This document shows positions 17,627-26,713 of a stretch of DNA of 64,000 bases, in pieces (position 1 is the first letter of the stretch; each line of letters starts with the position of its first letter). Origin of the DNA: Peribacillus frigoritolerans (GTDB taxonomy: Bacteria; Bacillota; Bacilli; Bacillales; DSM-1321); the NCBI RefSeq assembly GCF_030676415.1, contig NZ_JAUUTW010000007.1, forward strand, positions 146,015-210,014. The letters run 5' to 3'. Both the position numbers and the translations under genes were made by a program. The notes under the pieces were generated by a model. That model was given only the letters and a program-made list of their open reading frames with translations. It searched no databases and was not told where the DNA came from.

Positions 17627-18329
17627 ACTCTTTAAGAAGTCTTATTCGGTAACAATTCACAGCCGTCTCCCCAAGATGTTCCAACAAATGATGGTTGGCA
17701 TATGCACCGACAGCTGCCCCAAAACCTGGAACGAGCTGGAACATTTTGATGACATCGATGTGATCGCGATATTCCTGCTGAAATTCTTGCCAGTCTATTT
17801 CCGGCCATTTCCCTGAATCCCATTCTTCTATTACCCGTAATGTTTCCAGTTTTTTTTCCTCGCTTGAAAATGCCATCTGGAAGATATGGAGAATGAACAA
17901 TCGTTCCTCATATTTATTTGGATCGAAACCGTATATACGGGATATTTCGAATAATAATTTCATCTTGATGCTAAGCAGTAATGGGAAATCAGCCAATCCA
18001 ATTAAAAGCCCTGCCGCTCCGGTTCCCACACCTTCTATAACGGCCGTTTTCCGATAGGCCGTTACAATTTCCGCAACCCATTCTTCTTTTTGCTGCAGGG
18101 ATAGAAGCACTACATTTTTTTCTTTAGACATATATTTCGAACCTGATAATACGGCCTCTATCATCCCTTTAATACTATCAGTAATCATTTTGTGCACTCG
18201 GTCTGGAATATAACTATTCAATTTGATTTGCGCCTTTTTGGACATCCGCTCAAGCCTGCCGGATTTCCTGGCTACTTTCTTTTTCCATAATACTAATTCC
18301 GATAATGCCTTTTGTCCATATTCATCCAT
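17625..18329 (-). CDS. ecsC: EcsC-family protein
   Basis: Product of 234 residues. A hydrophobic stretch GVGTGAAGLLIGLADFPLLL lies mid-protein, and a Gly/Ala-rich VPGFGAAVGAYANHHLLEHL lies near the C-terminus, both typical of EcsC. In B. subtilis it is the third gene of ecsABC, beside the EcsAB transporter, and is dispensable for its known functions. Here a repeat element of about 400 bases separates it from ecsB, whose terminator lies within that interval, so it may be transcribed on its own. Confidence 0.85.
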   Translation of the reverse strand: MDEYGQKALSELVLWKKKVARKSGRLERMSKKAQIKLNSYIPDRVHKMITDSIKGMIEAVLSGSKYMSKEKNVVLLSLQQKEEWVAEIVTAYRKTAVIEGVGTGAAGLLIGLADFPLLLSIKMKLLFEISRIYGFDPNKYEERLFILHIFQMAFSSEEKKLETLRVIEEWDSGKWPEIDWQEFQQEYRDHIDVIKMFQLVPGFGAAVGAYANHHLLEHLGETAVNCYRIRLLKE

Positions 18330-18404
18330 CTTTTAACACCTCCGTTTAATATGTATACACCCCCTATGAGGCTTTTATTTTCTATTTTCATTTCTTAAAA
18401 GAAA

Positions 18405-18808
18405 AAGCTGATTTTTCATAAAATTAACTGAAACGTTTTTTTTGAGGGTTTGTAAAATCTGAACGTTATTTTCCACTCCAGGCACTCGCTTTCCGCGGGC
18501 GGTCCGGGAGCCTCCTCGGCGCTCTTTGCTCCTGTGGGGTCTCCCTTGGACGCGTTTTTCCCGCAGGAGTGTCGCACCTTCCGTTCCAATCAGCTGAACT
18601 AGATTATTCCTTAATGGTTAACTGTTTTTGAAACCCCCTCACCGGAATGAAGAAATTTGCGAGACTCCTGCCGAATAACTGGCTAGCCGAGACCCCACAG
18701 GCGCTTGCGCCGAGGAGGCTTGGCAGACAGTCGGCGGAAAGGGAGCGGATTTCTGAAATTAGCTGTAACATTAATAAAGAAAAAGCTGATTTTATGAAAA
18801 ATCAGCTT
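18405..18808. repeat. Composite GC-rich repeat element with 20-bp terminal inverted repeats (copy A)
   Basis: Two related GC-rich blocks, about 18475-18585 and 18640-18755, lie in opposite orientation: CACTCGCTTTCCGC, GCCTCCTCGGCGC and GCAGGAGTGTCGCA in the first reappear as complements in the second. The whole is flanked by perfect 20-base inverted repeats at 18405-18424 and 18789-18808, beginning AAGCTGATTTTTC and its complement. The right-hand repeat is also half of the ecsB terminator hairpin. Related blocks lie near 38.2, 41.1-41.4, 42.6 and 60.2 kb. No coding function. Confidence 0.8.
18783..18808 (-). terminator. Terminator of ecsAB
   Basis: AAGCTGATTTT pairs with AAAATCAGCTT, T-rich on the minus strand, five bases after the ecsB stop. 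Confidence 0.75.
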
Positions 18809-18812
18809 CTGC

Positions 18813-20021
18813 TTAAAAGTTTTTAATTTTCTTTACTGCATAATTTTTAAAACCGAATAAGAAAACAAACCCCATTGCCAAGGCAGCTAAAGCGGACATC
18901 CATTCCCCTTTCACAAGCAGGATCAAACTGAAGACCAGGTCCTCAAATAATAAGAAATAGGAAATTAGCTTTATGACTGCAGATTCTCTCATTTTTGCGG
19001 GCAATGGATACAATGAGACCCACACTTTCCATTCATGAGCCTTCCAAACCGGCAGCAGTTGCAGGGCGGTCATGAATAGGAACATAAACGTTACAATCAA
19101 ATGTGCCCATATGTTAGTGAATACACTTAAAATCACTGACCCAATGATAGTCAAGCGAAGACAAAGTCCCACATAATCATTGGATCGCAACAGAGTACGG
19201 GCATAAAGATAGGTATATGTTGATTTATCACCATACGGAATGAAAGATAATAGCCAGTCCATCCATTTCCTTCTCGCTACCTTCCCTTTCAAATGAGGAA
19301 CATCAGTAAACATGTTCGCTATTCGATAAAAAGAATTCATCCGTTTGTTTTCCAGTTCCACCAGCCGTTCCCACTTCAACACAAAACCTTTAGTTGCACT
19401 TCGGTAATACATGTAAAGTGCTAACAACAATAAAAATGTTATAAGTGCAAACAGTATATTTGCCCTTGAACAGATGAAATAAAGAATCACTCCATTAAGT
19501 AAAAAGCGGATGAGAGAATCCCAATGGCTCACTGATGTATCCTGATATTTCAACACCTGCCAGCGCATGGTTAAATTCAAGAACTTTAAAATTAGCAAAA
19601 CGACCAGGATGATTCCAAGGTCCGTACCTCCTGCACCCGTAACCTTCGAATACATCGGTATAGATGCAATTAGGACAACCAGAAGAATAAAACACTGCAT
19701 GACCCAGCTTAATATCAATGAATTCTTGAAATAGCTTCTCAACTTCGTTTCAAGCGGAAGCAGGAATACCGTATCAGGTTCTTTCAAAAAAGTATTTATC
19801 GGGCTTCTGGTTACAATGATCGATAAAACAAAGGCCATGATCAATTCAACAGGGAAATCACTGTCTAACGTCTTCACCCAATCACTGTAATAATAAGCCA
19901 AACCACCAAGAACCAATACCATGACAAATACAAGATGACCATTAAAAATATAGCGAAGATATTTTTGCGTTTCATTTATATAGCCTAAATATCTTTCCTT
20001 CCAGAGATTTTGGCTATTCAT
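18813..20021 (-). CDS. ecsB: ABC transporter membrane subunit EcsB
   Basis: Product of 402 residues with about six to eight hydrophobic helices and a basic cytoplasmic loop around residues 230-270. It overlaps ecsA by 8 bases, showing translational coupling. EcsAB is a putative exporter needed in B. subtilis for regulated intramembrane proteolysis by RasP, protein secretion, competence and sporulation; recent work links it to clearing peptides from the membrane. The family assignment comes from position, length and hydropathy rather than a short motif. Confidence 0.88.
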   Translation of the reverse strand: MNSQNLWKERYLGYINETQKYLRYIFNGHLVFVMVLVLGGLAYYYSDWVKTLDSDFPVELIMAFVLSIIVTRSPINTFLKEPDTVFLLPLETKLRSYFKNSLILSWVMQCFILLVVLIASIPMYSKVTGAGGTDLGIILVVLLILKFLNLTMRWQVLKYQDTSVSHWDSLIRFLLNGVILYFICSRANILFALITFLLLLALYMYYRSATKGFVLKWERLVELENKRMNSFYRIANMFTDVPHLKGKVARRKWMDWLLSFIPYGDKSTYTYLYARTLLRSNDYVGLCLRLTIIGSVILSVFTNIWAHLIVTFMFLFMTALQLLPVWKAHEWKVWVSLYPLPAKMRESAVIKLISYFLLFEDLVFSLILLVKGEWMSALAALAMGFVFLFGFKNYAVKKIKNF

Positions 20022-20757
20022 GACCGATTTCTTCTTTCGTCAATTGAATATATAAATCGTCAAGAGTTGCCCCCGGCATGGAAAATTGTTCACGAAGCTG
20101 CTCAAGATTGCCTTTTGCCCGGATCTCTCCATTATGCAGTATGATGAAAGAATCACAATACCTTTCGGCTGTCGCCAGTATGTGTGTAGACATTAAAATT
20201 CCCGCTCCACTCTCTTTCATTTTCCTCATCAAATCGAGCAGGGATTGAATGCCTAATGGATCAAGACCTACGAAGGGTTCGTCGACGATATATAAAGACG
20301 GCTGTACTAAAAAGGCGCACATTATCATGACCTTTTGCTTCATTCCTTTTGAAAAATGGGCCGGAAACCATTTAAGTCTTTTCTCCATATGGAATTCCTT
20401 TAACAGAACGTCCATCCTTTCTTTATATGTGGCCTCCGCCAAACCATGTGCCATGGCCGTAAGCTTTAAATGCTCCTCAAGTGTAAGCTCATCATACAAG
20501 ATTGGCGTTTCTGGAACATAAGTGAATTGTTTACGATATGTATCCGGGTCCTGGGCAAGAGTTTTACCATGAATCGAGACACTTCCGCCTTTCGGCTCCA
20601 TGAGTCCGATGATATGTTTAATCGTCGTACTTTTCCCAGCCCCGTTGAGCCCAATTAACCCTACTAGCTCATTTGGTTGAATGTCAAAACTTATTCCCTT
20701 TAAAACGGGCGTTTTCGTGTATCCGCCCACTAATTGCTTTATTTCCAATAAGGACAT
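20014..20757 (-). CDS. ecsA: ABC transporter ATPase EcsA
   Basis: Product of 247 residues. Walker A GLNGAGKST (residues 36-44), signature FSKGMKQKVMIM near 135, Walker B SLYIVDEPFVGLDPLG near 155, and the switch His in MSTHILATAERYCD near 192. It couples ATP hydrolysis to EcsB. Gene order ecsA-ecsB, divergent from hit, is as in B. subtilis. The promoter region lies in the 580-base gap upstream, shared with the small-ORF region. Confidence 0.92.
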   Translation of the reverse strand: MSLLEIKQLVGGYTKTPVLKGISFDIQPNELVGLIGLNGAGKSTTIKHIIGLMEPKGGSVSIHGKTLAQDPDTYRKQFTYVPETPILYDELTLEEHLKLTAMAHGLAEATYKERMDVLLKEFHMEKRLKWFPAHFSKGMKQKVMIMCAFLVQPSLYIVDEPFVGLDPLGIQSLLDLMRKMKESGAGILMSTHILATAERYCDSFIILHNGEIRAKGNLEQLREQFSMPGATLDDLYIQLTKEEIGHE

Positions 20758-21015
20758 ATAAACAATCCTTTCTATATAGAGGTTCTTATTTCCATTTTAT
20801 CAAATTCTCCTGCTTTTATATAGTCGAGTGTTCCCAGAACTAAATTTCCATAAATAACTAATTATATTTTTCCTGCTTGGTGGTCATCATATATAAGGAA
20901 GAAGGGGTTAGTCATTACGTGTGATTCACATCATATTGTAAATGAGGTGTCAGTTAAAGACGTATAACTGAATTAAACCAGAAGCTTCATTAAAAAAATC
21001 GTTTCGAGCAAGGAG

Positions 21016-21099
21016 ATGGTTCTCTTGCACGTAAAAGCAGAAAAATCATTCAATAATTATCAATTATGCTTGAAAGTTGATGAAACTTTAAAGATATAG
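21016..21099 (+). CDS. Possible very short peptide
   Basis: 27 codons from ATG, or 24 from the TTG at 21025, which is better spaced from AAGGAG. The product is Lys-rich with one Cys and no signal peptide. A second mini-frame of 8 codons follows at 21112 behind a copy of the same AGGAGATGGTT context. An orphan terminator lies 130 bases downstream. It could be a leader peptide, part of a small RNA, or debris. Confidence 0.2.
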   Translation: MVLLHVKAEKSFNNYQLCLKVDETLKI

Positions 21100-21230
21100 G
21101 AGATGGTTGCTTTGAATGGAAAATCTCTAATCAGATAATAACCATATTTTACTACAATGTAGATGAGGTGTTTGTCGCAGAGAATTTATGCTAATGCGAA
21201 TTTTGAAGCAAAACCCCCTTTTTCGACAGG

Positions 21231-21262
21231 CAGGGTGCAACTTAATGTTGCATCCTGTTTTT
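21231..21262 (+). terminator. Orphan terminator upstream of hit
   Basis: CAGGGTGCAAC pairs with GTTGCATCCTG and is followed by TTTTTAT on the plus strand. No standard gene precedes it. Confidence 0.7.
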
Positions 21263-21340
21263 ATGATTTTTCCTTTTCTCAAGGATTCAAGCTATGGTAC
21301 GATTAACAAAATACATTAAACTTTTAAAGGAGCGTTTTTT

Positions 21341-21763
21341 ATGAGTGATTGCATTTTTTGCAAAATAATCGATGGGGAAATTCCAAGTACGAAAGTTTTC
21401 GAAAATGAACATGTATTGGCCTTTCTCGATATCAGTCAAGTAACCAAAGGCCATACGCTGGTAATACCTAAAGTACATAAGGAAAATCTTTATGAGTTGA
21501 CACCTGAAATTGCCAAGAATCTTTTTGAAGTGGTTCCGGAAATTGCCCGTGCCATGAAACAGGAATTCCAACCTGTAGGTCTGAACCTTTTAAATAATAA
21601 CGGGGAAGCCGCAGGACAGTCCGTTTTCCATTTTCATATGCATCTAATTCCCCGGTATGGCGAAGGTGACGGCTTTGGGGCTGTTTGGAAAACGAATACC
21701 AGCGACTATACACCAGATGACCTGAAACAAATCGCTGACTCCATTGCACAGCATTTAAAATGA
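21341..21763 (+). CDS. hit: HIT-family nucleotide hydrolase
   Basis: Product of 140 residues. The histidine triad SVFHFHMHLIPRY (HxHxHxx) lies near residues 95-107, and N-terminal CIFCKIIDGEIP supplies the two cysteines of zinc-binding Hint-type proteins. Hint proteins hydrolyse purine nucleotide phosphoramidates. The ribosome site is AAAGGAGCG. Divergent from ecsA as in B. subtilis; a hairpin follows at 21863. Confidence 0.93.
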   Translation: MSDCIFCKIIDGEIPSTKVFENEHVLAFLDISQVTKGHTLVIPKVHKENLYELTPEIAKNLFEVVPEIARAMKQEFQPVGLNLLNNNGEAAGQSVFHFHMHLIPRYGEGDGFGAVWKTNTSDYTPDDLKQIADSIAQHLK

Positions 21764-21862
21764 GACTGTGATGGCCTGTGAGGGTTTTCTTTCTCCTTTC
21801 GTTATATCTGCAATGGAACTTTAGCTAAACGCTGGTTCATGAAAAAAACAATAATCCCGGTT

Positions 21863-21892
21863 GGGTCCTCACTCAAAGTGCAGGACCTTTTT
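21863..21892 (+). terminator. Terminator downstream of hit
   Basis: GGTCCT with AGGACC plus an inner CACT/AGTG pairing, followed by five T. Confidence 0.7.
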
Positions 21893-22019
21893 ACTTTGGG
21901 CCATCATTAAAAAGAATTGTCGCTTAAAATTCTAAATTTTCCTCCTATTGAATTTAGTTTTCTGGTAGGATATATTAGTCTCAAATACTTTATCACATAG
22001 TCGTATAGGAGGAAAAAAA

Positions 22020-23123
22020 TTGAAACGTGCACGCAATTTTAACGCTGGGCCAGCCGCCCTTCCCTTAGAGGTTTTACAAAGAGCCCAAAACGAATGGTTG
22101 AATATTGAGGATTCAGGTATGTCCGTCATGGAATTAAGCCATAGAAGTTCCGAATTCGAAAAAATTCATAACCATGCCATTCAATCATTAAAAGACCTTA
22201 TGGAAATTCCTGAAAATTATGAAGTTCTCCTGCTGCAAGGAGGAGCAAGTCTACAATTTTCCATGATTCCCATGAACATTTTGAATGATGGAAAAAGGGC
22301 AGATTATGTCCTCACTGGTTCTTGGTCGGAAAAAGCATTAAAAGAAGCCAAAAAGGTTGGTGAAACGGCCGTAGTCGCTTCATCCAAAGATGAAAAATAT
22401 ACGTTCATCCCTAAAGTCGAAGACATCGAATTGAATGATGATGCTGCATATCTTCATATCACAAGCAATAATACGATTTACGGAACACAGTGGAAGGATT
22501 TTCCGGAAACAGGAAACATTCCTTTAGTAGCTGATATGTCAAGTGATATTCTCAGCAAAAAGATTGATATTAGTAAATTCGGCATCATCTATGCAGGTGC
22601 ACAAAAGAATCTAGGTCCGTCGGGAATCACAGTCGTTATCATCCGTAAAGATTTAATAACGGATAATGACAAAATCCCATCCATGATGAACTATTCTATC
22701 CATTCGAAAAATAAATCTTTATACAACACTCCTCCGACATTGGCCATTTACTTATTGTCCCTTGTGTTGGATTGGGCAAAAGAACAGGGCGGCGTGGAAA
22801 AGATTGCTGAAATCAATGAAGAAAAAGCAAAAGTCATTTACGATGCCATCGACGGCAGTGATGGTTTTTATAAAGGCCATGCCCTACCGGACAGCCGTTC
22901 ATTAATGAATGTAACGTTCACGCTTCCGTCTGAAGAAGCTGAAGTACAATTCCTTAAAGAAGTGAAGCAAGCCGGATTCGTAGGACTAAACGGTCACCGT
23001 TCCATCGGTGGCTGCAGAGCATCCATCTATAATGCGGTCCCACTATCCCATTGCCAGGACCTTGCTGATTTCATGAAGAAATTCCAGGAATCGTATAAAG
23101 CGAAGGAAGCTCAAACTCTTTAA
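22020..23123 (+). CDS. serC: Phosphoserine aminotransferase
   Basis: PLP enzyme of serine and pyridoxal phosphate synthesis, converting 3-phosphohydroxypyruvate to phosphoserine. Product of 367 residues with a TTG start at 22020 behind TAGGAGGAAAAAAA. RNFNAGPAALP at the N-terminus, GGASLQFSMIP near 77, and the PLP lysine in YAGAQKNLGPSGI near 197 are diagnostic. The C-terminal GLNGHRSIGGCRASIYNA binds the substrate phosphate. It stands between hit and trpP as in B. subtilis. Confidence 0.95.
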   Translation: MKRARNFNAGPAALPLEVLQRAQNEWLNIEDSGMSVMELSHRSSEFEKIHNHAIQSLKDLMEIPENYEVLLLQGGASLQFSMIPMNILNDGKRADYVLTGSWSEKALKEAKKVGETAVVASSKDEKYTFIPKVEDIELNDDAAYLHITSNNTIYGTQWKDFPETGNIPLVADMSSDILSKKIDISKFGIIYAGAQKNLGPSGITVVIIRKDLITDNDKIPSMMNYSIHSKNKSLYNTPPTLAIYLLSLVLDWAKEQGGVEKIAEINEEKAKVIYDAIDGSDGFYKGHALPDSRSLMNVTFTLPSEEAEVQFLKEVKQAGFVGLNGHRSIGGCRASIYNAVPLSHCQDLADFMKKFQESYKAKEAQTL

Positions 23124-23218
23124 TTCAAACAAATATAACTTCTAAAAAAATAGGTCCTATGATATACTATTTTAAACTTCTTGCAACAGGCAATAGTGCA
23201 TTGTTGAAGAAAAGATGT

Positions 23219-23246
23219 TAGTTGAGATGAGAATAGGAGAGATGAG
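23219..23246 (+). promoter_or_regulatory. TRAP-binding site over the trpP ribosome site
   Basis: Six perfect (U/G)AG triplets, each separated by exactly two bases: UAG 23219, GAG 23224, GAG 23229, UAG 23234, GAG 23239, GAG 23244. A near match GAU lies at 23214. The last triplets form the ribosome-binding site 3 bases before the ATG. This is the known design by which tryptophan-bound TRAP (MtrB) blocks translation of trpP in B. subtilis. Confidence 0.92.
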
Positions 23247-23249
23247 TAA

Positions 23250-23768
23250 ATGAAAACGAAAACCCTTGTGTCACTGTCCCTATTAATCGGGATTGGGGCT
23301 GCCCTGCATTTTATCGTACCTGGATTCTTCCTAGGAATGAAACCGGATATGATGCTGTTGATGATGTTTTTGGCGATTACCCTGTTTCCCGCGAAGAAGA
23401 ATGTATTCATTGTCGCCCTGGCTGCTGGAGCCATCTCTGCCATGACAACTACATTTCCTGGAGGACAGATTCCAAATATCATAGACAAATTGGCAACAGC
23501 CTTTCTGTTTTACCTTTTATTCATCAGTCTTAAGAAGTTTTCAACATCCGTTGTCACCGTTAGTATCTTGACTGCCGTAGGAACAATGATTTCCGGCGCT
23601 GTCTTCCTTGGATCGGCTTATTATATCGTTTCCCTTCCAGGGCCTTTCGTTGCACTTTTCGGCGCTGTTGTACTTCCTGCCGTACTGTTAAATACAGTTG
23701 CGATGGCCATCATTTATCCAATTGTGAACGGCATCGTAAGAAAATCAAATATACCCATCAATGCTTAA
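23250..23768 (+). CDS. trpP: Tryptophan transporter TrpP (YhaG)
   Basis: Product of 172 residues with about five hydrophobic helices, starting LVSLSLLIGIGAALHFIVPG. It belongs to the small ECF-S-like TrpP family of tryptophan importers. The TRAP site in its leader shows translational repression when tryptophan is plentiful and supports the substrate assignment. A strong terminator follows at 23790. Confidence 0.92.
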   Translation: MKTKTLVSLSLLIGIGAALHFIVPGFFLGMKPDMMLLMMFLAITLFPAKKNVFIVALAAGAISAMTTTFPGGQIPNIIDKLATAFLFYLLFISLKKFSTSVVTVSILTAVGTMISGAVFLGSAYYIVSLPGPFVALFGAVVLPAVLLNTVAMAIIYPIVNGIVRKSNIPINA

Positions 23769-23789
23769 GCAGCAGGATCATCATACCTA

Positions 23790-23820
23790 AAAAAGCACCG
23801 GAATTTCCGGTGCTTTTTTT
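23790..23820 (+). terminator. Terminator of trpP
   Basis: AAAGCACCGG with CCGGTGCTTT and a T-run. Confidence 0.85.
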
Positions 23821-23866
23821 CCAATCTTATGAATCTGGAATTCTAGTCAGAATCATCCTTCAAGGG

Positions 23867-24046
23867 TCAATGAATCAATATCCACATAAACCAAATGAAA
23901 AGCAGTAAAACCCCGGGGAGACCCATAGCGAAGGCTCTAGCCTGGAGCACCCTCTTAGGCGGATAGATGCCAGGATTTTTTGCTTGCCTTAGAAAATACC
24001 CCATTCCGCACAGGCATACCAGGCCTAATAAAAAAATGATTTTCAT
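23867..24046 (-). CDS. Small membrane protein
   Basis: The start at 24046 follows GGTGGG; product 59 residues. It has two hydrophobic helices (IIFLLGLVCLCGMGYFL and GLPGVLLLFIWFMWILI) joined by a basic loop containing PPKRV. No family recognised. It is convergent with trpP and divergent from yhaH. Confidence 0.6.
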   Translation of the reverse strand: MKIIFLLGLVCLCGMGYFLRQAKNPGIYPPKRVLQARAFAMGLPGVLLLFIWFMWILIH

Positions 24047-24363
24047 TATTAACCCACCAGTGCCATCCATGTTCCGACAGCTTGTTTTTATTATCTATAT
24101 GCTGATCTTCCCTTTATATGAAGCATTATTAATAAAGCTTCAAGTTATTTTTAAATATTATATATTTACTCTCTAAGTTTAAAAAAATATTTTTGTGATA
24201 TAAAGATAATATGGTCGATAGTCTTCCATAAGGATGAAAATTATGGTATTTTGATATCAATAGTATTTCTCTCCCTATTTATCATAATTTCCAATTGATG
24301 CTTTTTTCAGCAGGGATTCAGACCATGGAAAGCGAAAACATATTATTAAATGAGGTGATCCTA
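24047..24363. other. AT-rich upstream region of yhaH
   Basis: No gene supported. Long A/T tracts around 24115-24200 would suit promoters for both flanking genes. Confidence 0.4.
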
Positions 24364-24726
24364 ATGAAAGCAAAATCATTACTAATTGGCTTTTTGACCG
24401 GAACAATAGTAGCTGGTGCGGCAACCTTACTTTCAACACCAAGTTCAGGTAAAGACCTACGGAACCGCATCAAAACGAATACCGACGAAATTAAGAATAC
24501 AATTGATGAGTTAAAGGTAAAAATGCTAAATATTAAAGATGACACGATGGAAGCTTCCCAAATCAGCAAAGAAACGGTAAAAACGTTCATTTCGGATGTT
24601 CAGGTCGTCATCGAGAACTGGAAGCGGGAAATCGAACCCAATAAGAATGAATTATTGAAGAACGTTCAAGAAATTGAAAATTCATTGAAAGAATTGGAAG
24701 CGGCCACTCCTTCTTCTAAAAATTAA
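24364..24726 (+). CDS. yhaH: YtxH-domain protein YhaH
   Basis: The start at 24364 follows GAGGTGATC; product 120 residues. One N-terminal membrane-anchor helix (LLIGFLTGTIVAGAATLL), the STPSSGKDLR motif typical of YtxH proteins, then a long amphipathic helical tail likely to form a coiled coil. YtxH-domain proteins are general-stress or envelope proteins of unknown mechanism. Position between trpP and scoC agrees with B. subtilis. Confidence 0.88.
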   Translation: MKAKSLLIGFLTGTIVAGAATLLSTPSSGKDLRNRIKTNTDEIKNTIDELKVKMLNIKDDTMEASQISKETVKTFISDVQVVIENWKREIEPNKNELLKNVQEIENSLKELEAATPSSKN

Positions 24727-24916
24727 TAGCTGACATCGTTACACAAGCTTGATTCTCCATTTTTCCCAATAAATTACATGGTTTATTGGAGAAGAATGGA
24801 GAATTCATTAAAAAAACTAAAATTTTCTAAAAATTTCGCAAATATTTATCTTTATTAATTTTTATTTTATTGTCATAATAAATATATAGAATCTTATAAG
24901 TAGGTGAGCCCATAAT

Positions 24917-25495
24917 ATGCAGAATAAAAATTATTCTATGAAAGAAGCAATGATTTTTAGTCAACGAATTGCACAATTAAGCAAAGCATTATGGAAATCG
25001 ATTGAAAAAGATTGGCAGCAATGGATCAAGCCCTATGATTTAAATATCAATGAGCACCATATTCTTTGGATTGCCTACCATCTTAATGGCTCTTCCATTT
25101 CAGATGTTGCAAAATTTGGGGTCATGCATGTTTCTACGGCATTTAACTTTTCAAAAAAATTAGAGGAACGCGGGTACTTAACATTTTCAAAAAAAGAAAA
25201 TGACAAAAGGAATACGTATATAGAGATTACAGCGGAAGGTGAAAAAATTCTACTTGATTTAATGGAGACATACGACCCAAGTAAGAACTCTGCTTTCTCA
25301 GGTGCACTTCCACTGCGTGAGCTTTATGGCAAGTTTCCGGATATGATTGAAATGATGGCCATCATCCGAAATATATACGGTGAAGATTTCATGCAAATCT
25401 TTGAACGATCCTTCGATAACATTGATCAGGAGTTTACTGACGTGGAGGGTAAAATCACAAAAAAAAAGATAGAGAAAGAAACTGAGCCAGTTTAA
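24917..25495 (+). CDS. scoC: Transition-state regulator ScoC (Hpr), MarR family
   Basis: Product of 192 residues, with the winged helix at about 45-105: [20 protein letters not shown], then [20 protein letters not shown] and the wing [14 protein letters not shown]. ScoC represses proteases, peptide transport and sporulation genes during growth. Ribosome site AGGTGAG. The C-terminal extension beyond the MarR core, about 60 residues, is the Hpr-specific part. It is convergent with yhaI with only 2 bases between stops and no terminator. Confidence 0.92.
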   Translation: MQNKNYSMKEAMIFSQRIAQLSKALWKSIEKDWQQWIKPYDLNINEHHILWIAYHLNGSSISDVAKFGVMHVSTAFNFSKKLEERGYLTFSKKENDKRNTYIEITAEGEKILLDLMETYDPSKNSAFSGALPLRELYGKFPDMIEMMAIIRNIYGEDFMQIFERSFDNIDQEFTDVEGKITKKKIEKETEPV

Positions 25496-25497
25496 TC

Positions 25498-25824
25498 TCA
25501 TACTCTATCCATTTCCTTCATGAATGATACATATAAACCTTGTGAGAGGCATGCATCAATGCATTCCTTAATGGTTATTTTTGGATTAACTTTTCTTTCA
25601 AATTGATTAAAAAGCGGTCGAAAGTTCATATACCCTTCCGCTTTTTCTATTTCATAGCGTTTGCTCAAGATATCACATGTTTCCAATAATTCTTCCGCTT
25701 CCTTCTTCGTGAAATTTTTTTCCACAAATAGATAGTCCAACTTGGCCTCCGGATTGCGTATAAGATTTAATAAAAGCCGTTGATGAAAACGGAGTATTTC
25801 TATTTCTTCATTTATATTTTTCAT
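25498..25824 (-). CDS. yhaI: YhaI-like protein (DUF1878)
   Basis: Product of 108 residues, helical and charged, with no membrane segment and one late cysteine pair (ECIDACLSQG). The length and position next to scoC match B. subtilis YhaI. Function unknown. The 3' end nearly touches scoC, so transcripts may overlap antisense. Confidence 0.8.
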   Translation of the reverse strand: MKNINEEIEILRFHQRLLLNLIRNPEAKLDYLFVEKNFTKKEAEELLETCDILSKRYEIEKAEGYMNFRPLFNQFERKVNPKITIKECIDACLSQGLYVSFMKEMDRV

Positions 25825-26065
25825 ACATCACTAATCCCCAATCAATCATTCAATTTAACATAAGGCTTATAACCAATTTTTGATTTTCCACGCTCAGTAA
25901 CCCGCCTGACACCTGGTTGAAAACCTGGCCTTAAAACGCCCTTAGCTTGCTTACACACTAAAGTGATTTTATCTTAAACTTAATCCAAGAATTTCATTGC
26001 TTTTTCCACCCATTCATCGTAATGTATGTAAGTATATTCAACAGCTTTGGAGGGCTGATTTCGAA

Positions 26066-26605
26066 ATGAATTCGTGGAAAACAATTGACGTGGCAAAACA
26101 ATATGGGAATTGCCGTCTGGTCTTTTTTTCAGTTTTTACTATATTGATGTCTTTTGTTCTGATCTATACATTATTAAGTGTCTTTTTAACCCATGTTATT
26201 TTGTATGGCGATCAAACAATGGTATTTTTTAGCCTATTGCTCTTATTATATCCTGTTCACAAACTATTACACTATTTACCTTTACGATTATTATGTAAAA
26301 AAGTAAAAACTTCTTGGTCCTTGAAGTGGAACCTTGTGCTTTTATGCAGAGTCAATGTGCATGATCCGATTCGAAAGCATCTTTATCTCTTGACCCTTGT
26401 GTTGCCTTTCGTCATTATGTCTGTCGTATTGATTGGTTGTGCCCTTAGTTTTCCACATTACATCCATTATTTCACTATTTTATTATCCCTGCACACCGGA
26501 TTATGCGTATCGGATTTTATTTATATAAAAAACCTGGTTGGTTCCCCAAGACAATCTTTTATCGAGGAACATCTCGAAGGATACGATATACTTATTCAAA
26601 AGTGA
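26066..26605 (+). CDS. yhaJ: DUF3267-type membrane protein YhaJ
   Basis: Start ATG 26066 behind TTGGAGGGCTG; product 179 residues with four membrane helices. DUF3267 proteins are inactive-zincin-like; here the region HKLLHYLPLR replaces a true HExxH, so the glutamate is missing. The position agrees with yhaJ in B. subtilis. Function unknown. A terminator follows at 26622. Confidence 0.72.
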   Translation: MNSWKTIDVAKQYGNCRLVFFSVFTILMSFVLIYTLLSVFLTHVILYGDQTMVFFSLLLLLYPVHKLLHYLPLRLLCKKVKTSWSLKWNLVLLCRVNVHDPIRKHLYLLTLVLPFVIMSVVLIGCALSFPHYIHYFTILLSLHTGLCVSDFIYIKNLVGSPRQSFIEEHLEGYDILIQK

Positions 26606-26621
26606 TTTCTTATTTATTCAT

Positions 26622-26657
26622 AAAGATGCCTAATAAGATTTTTAGGTATCTTTTTTC
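26622..26657 (+). terminator. Terminator of yhaJ
   Basis: AAGATGCCTAA with TTAGGTATCTT (one G-U pair) and a T-run. Confidence 0.75.
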
Positions 26658-26713
26658 ATTATAATTTGGTATCGTATTTATACATGATGTTTTGCAAGGA
26701 GGGATTTTAGGTT

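Larger units (their letters stand above)
20758..21340. other. Long intergenic region between ecsA and hit
   Basis: No conventional gene. The region holds two mini reading frames (21016-21099 and 21112-21138) with near-identical ribosome-site contexts (AGGAGATGGTT) and a good plus-strand terminator at 21231-21262, so a short transcript is likely. Confidence 0.45.
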
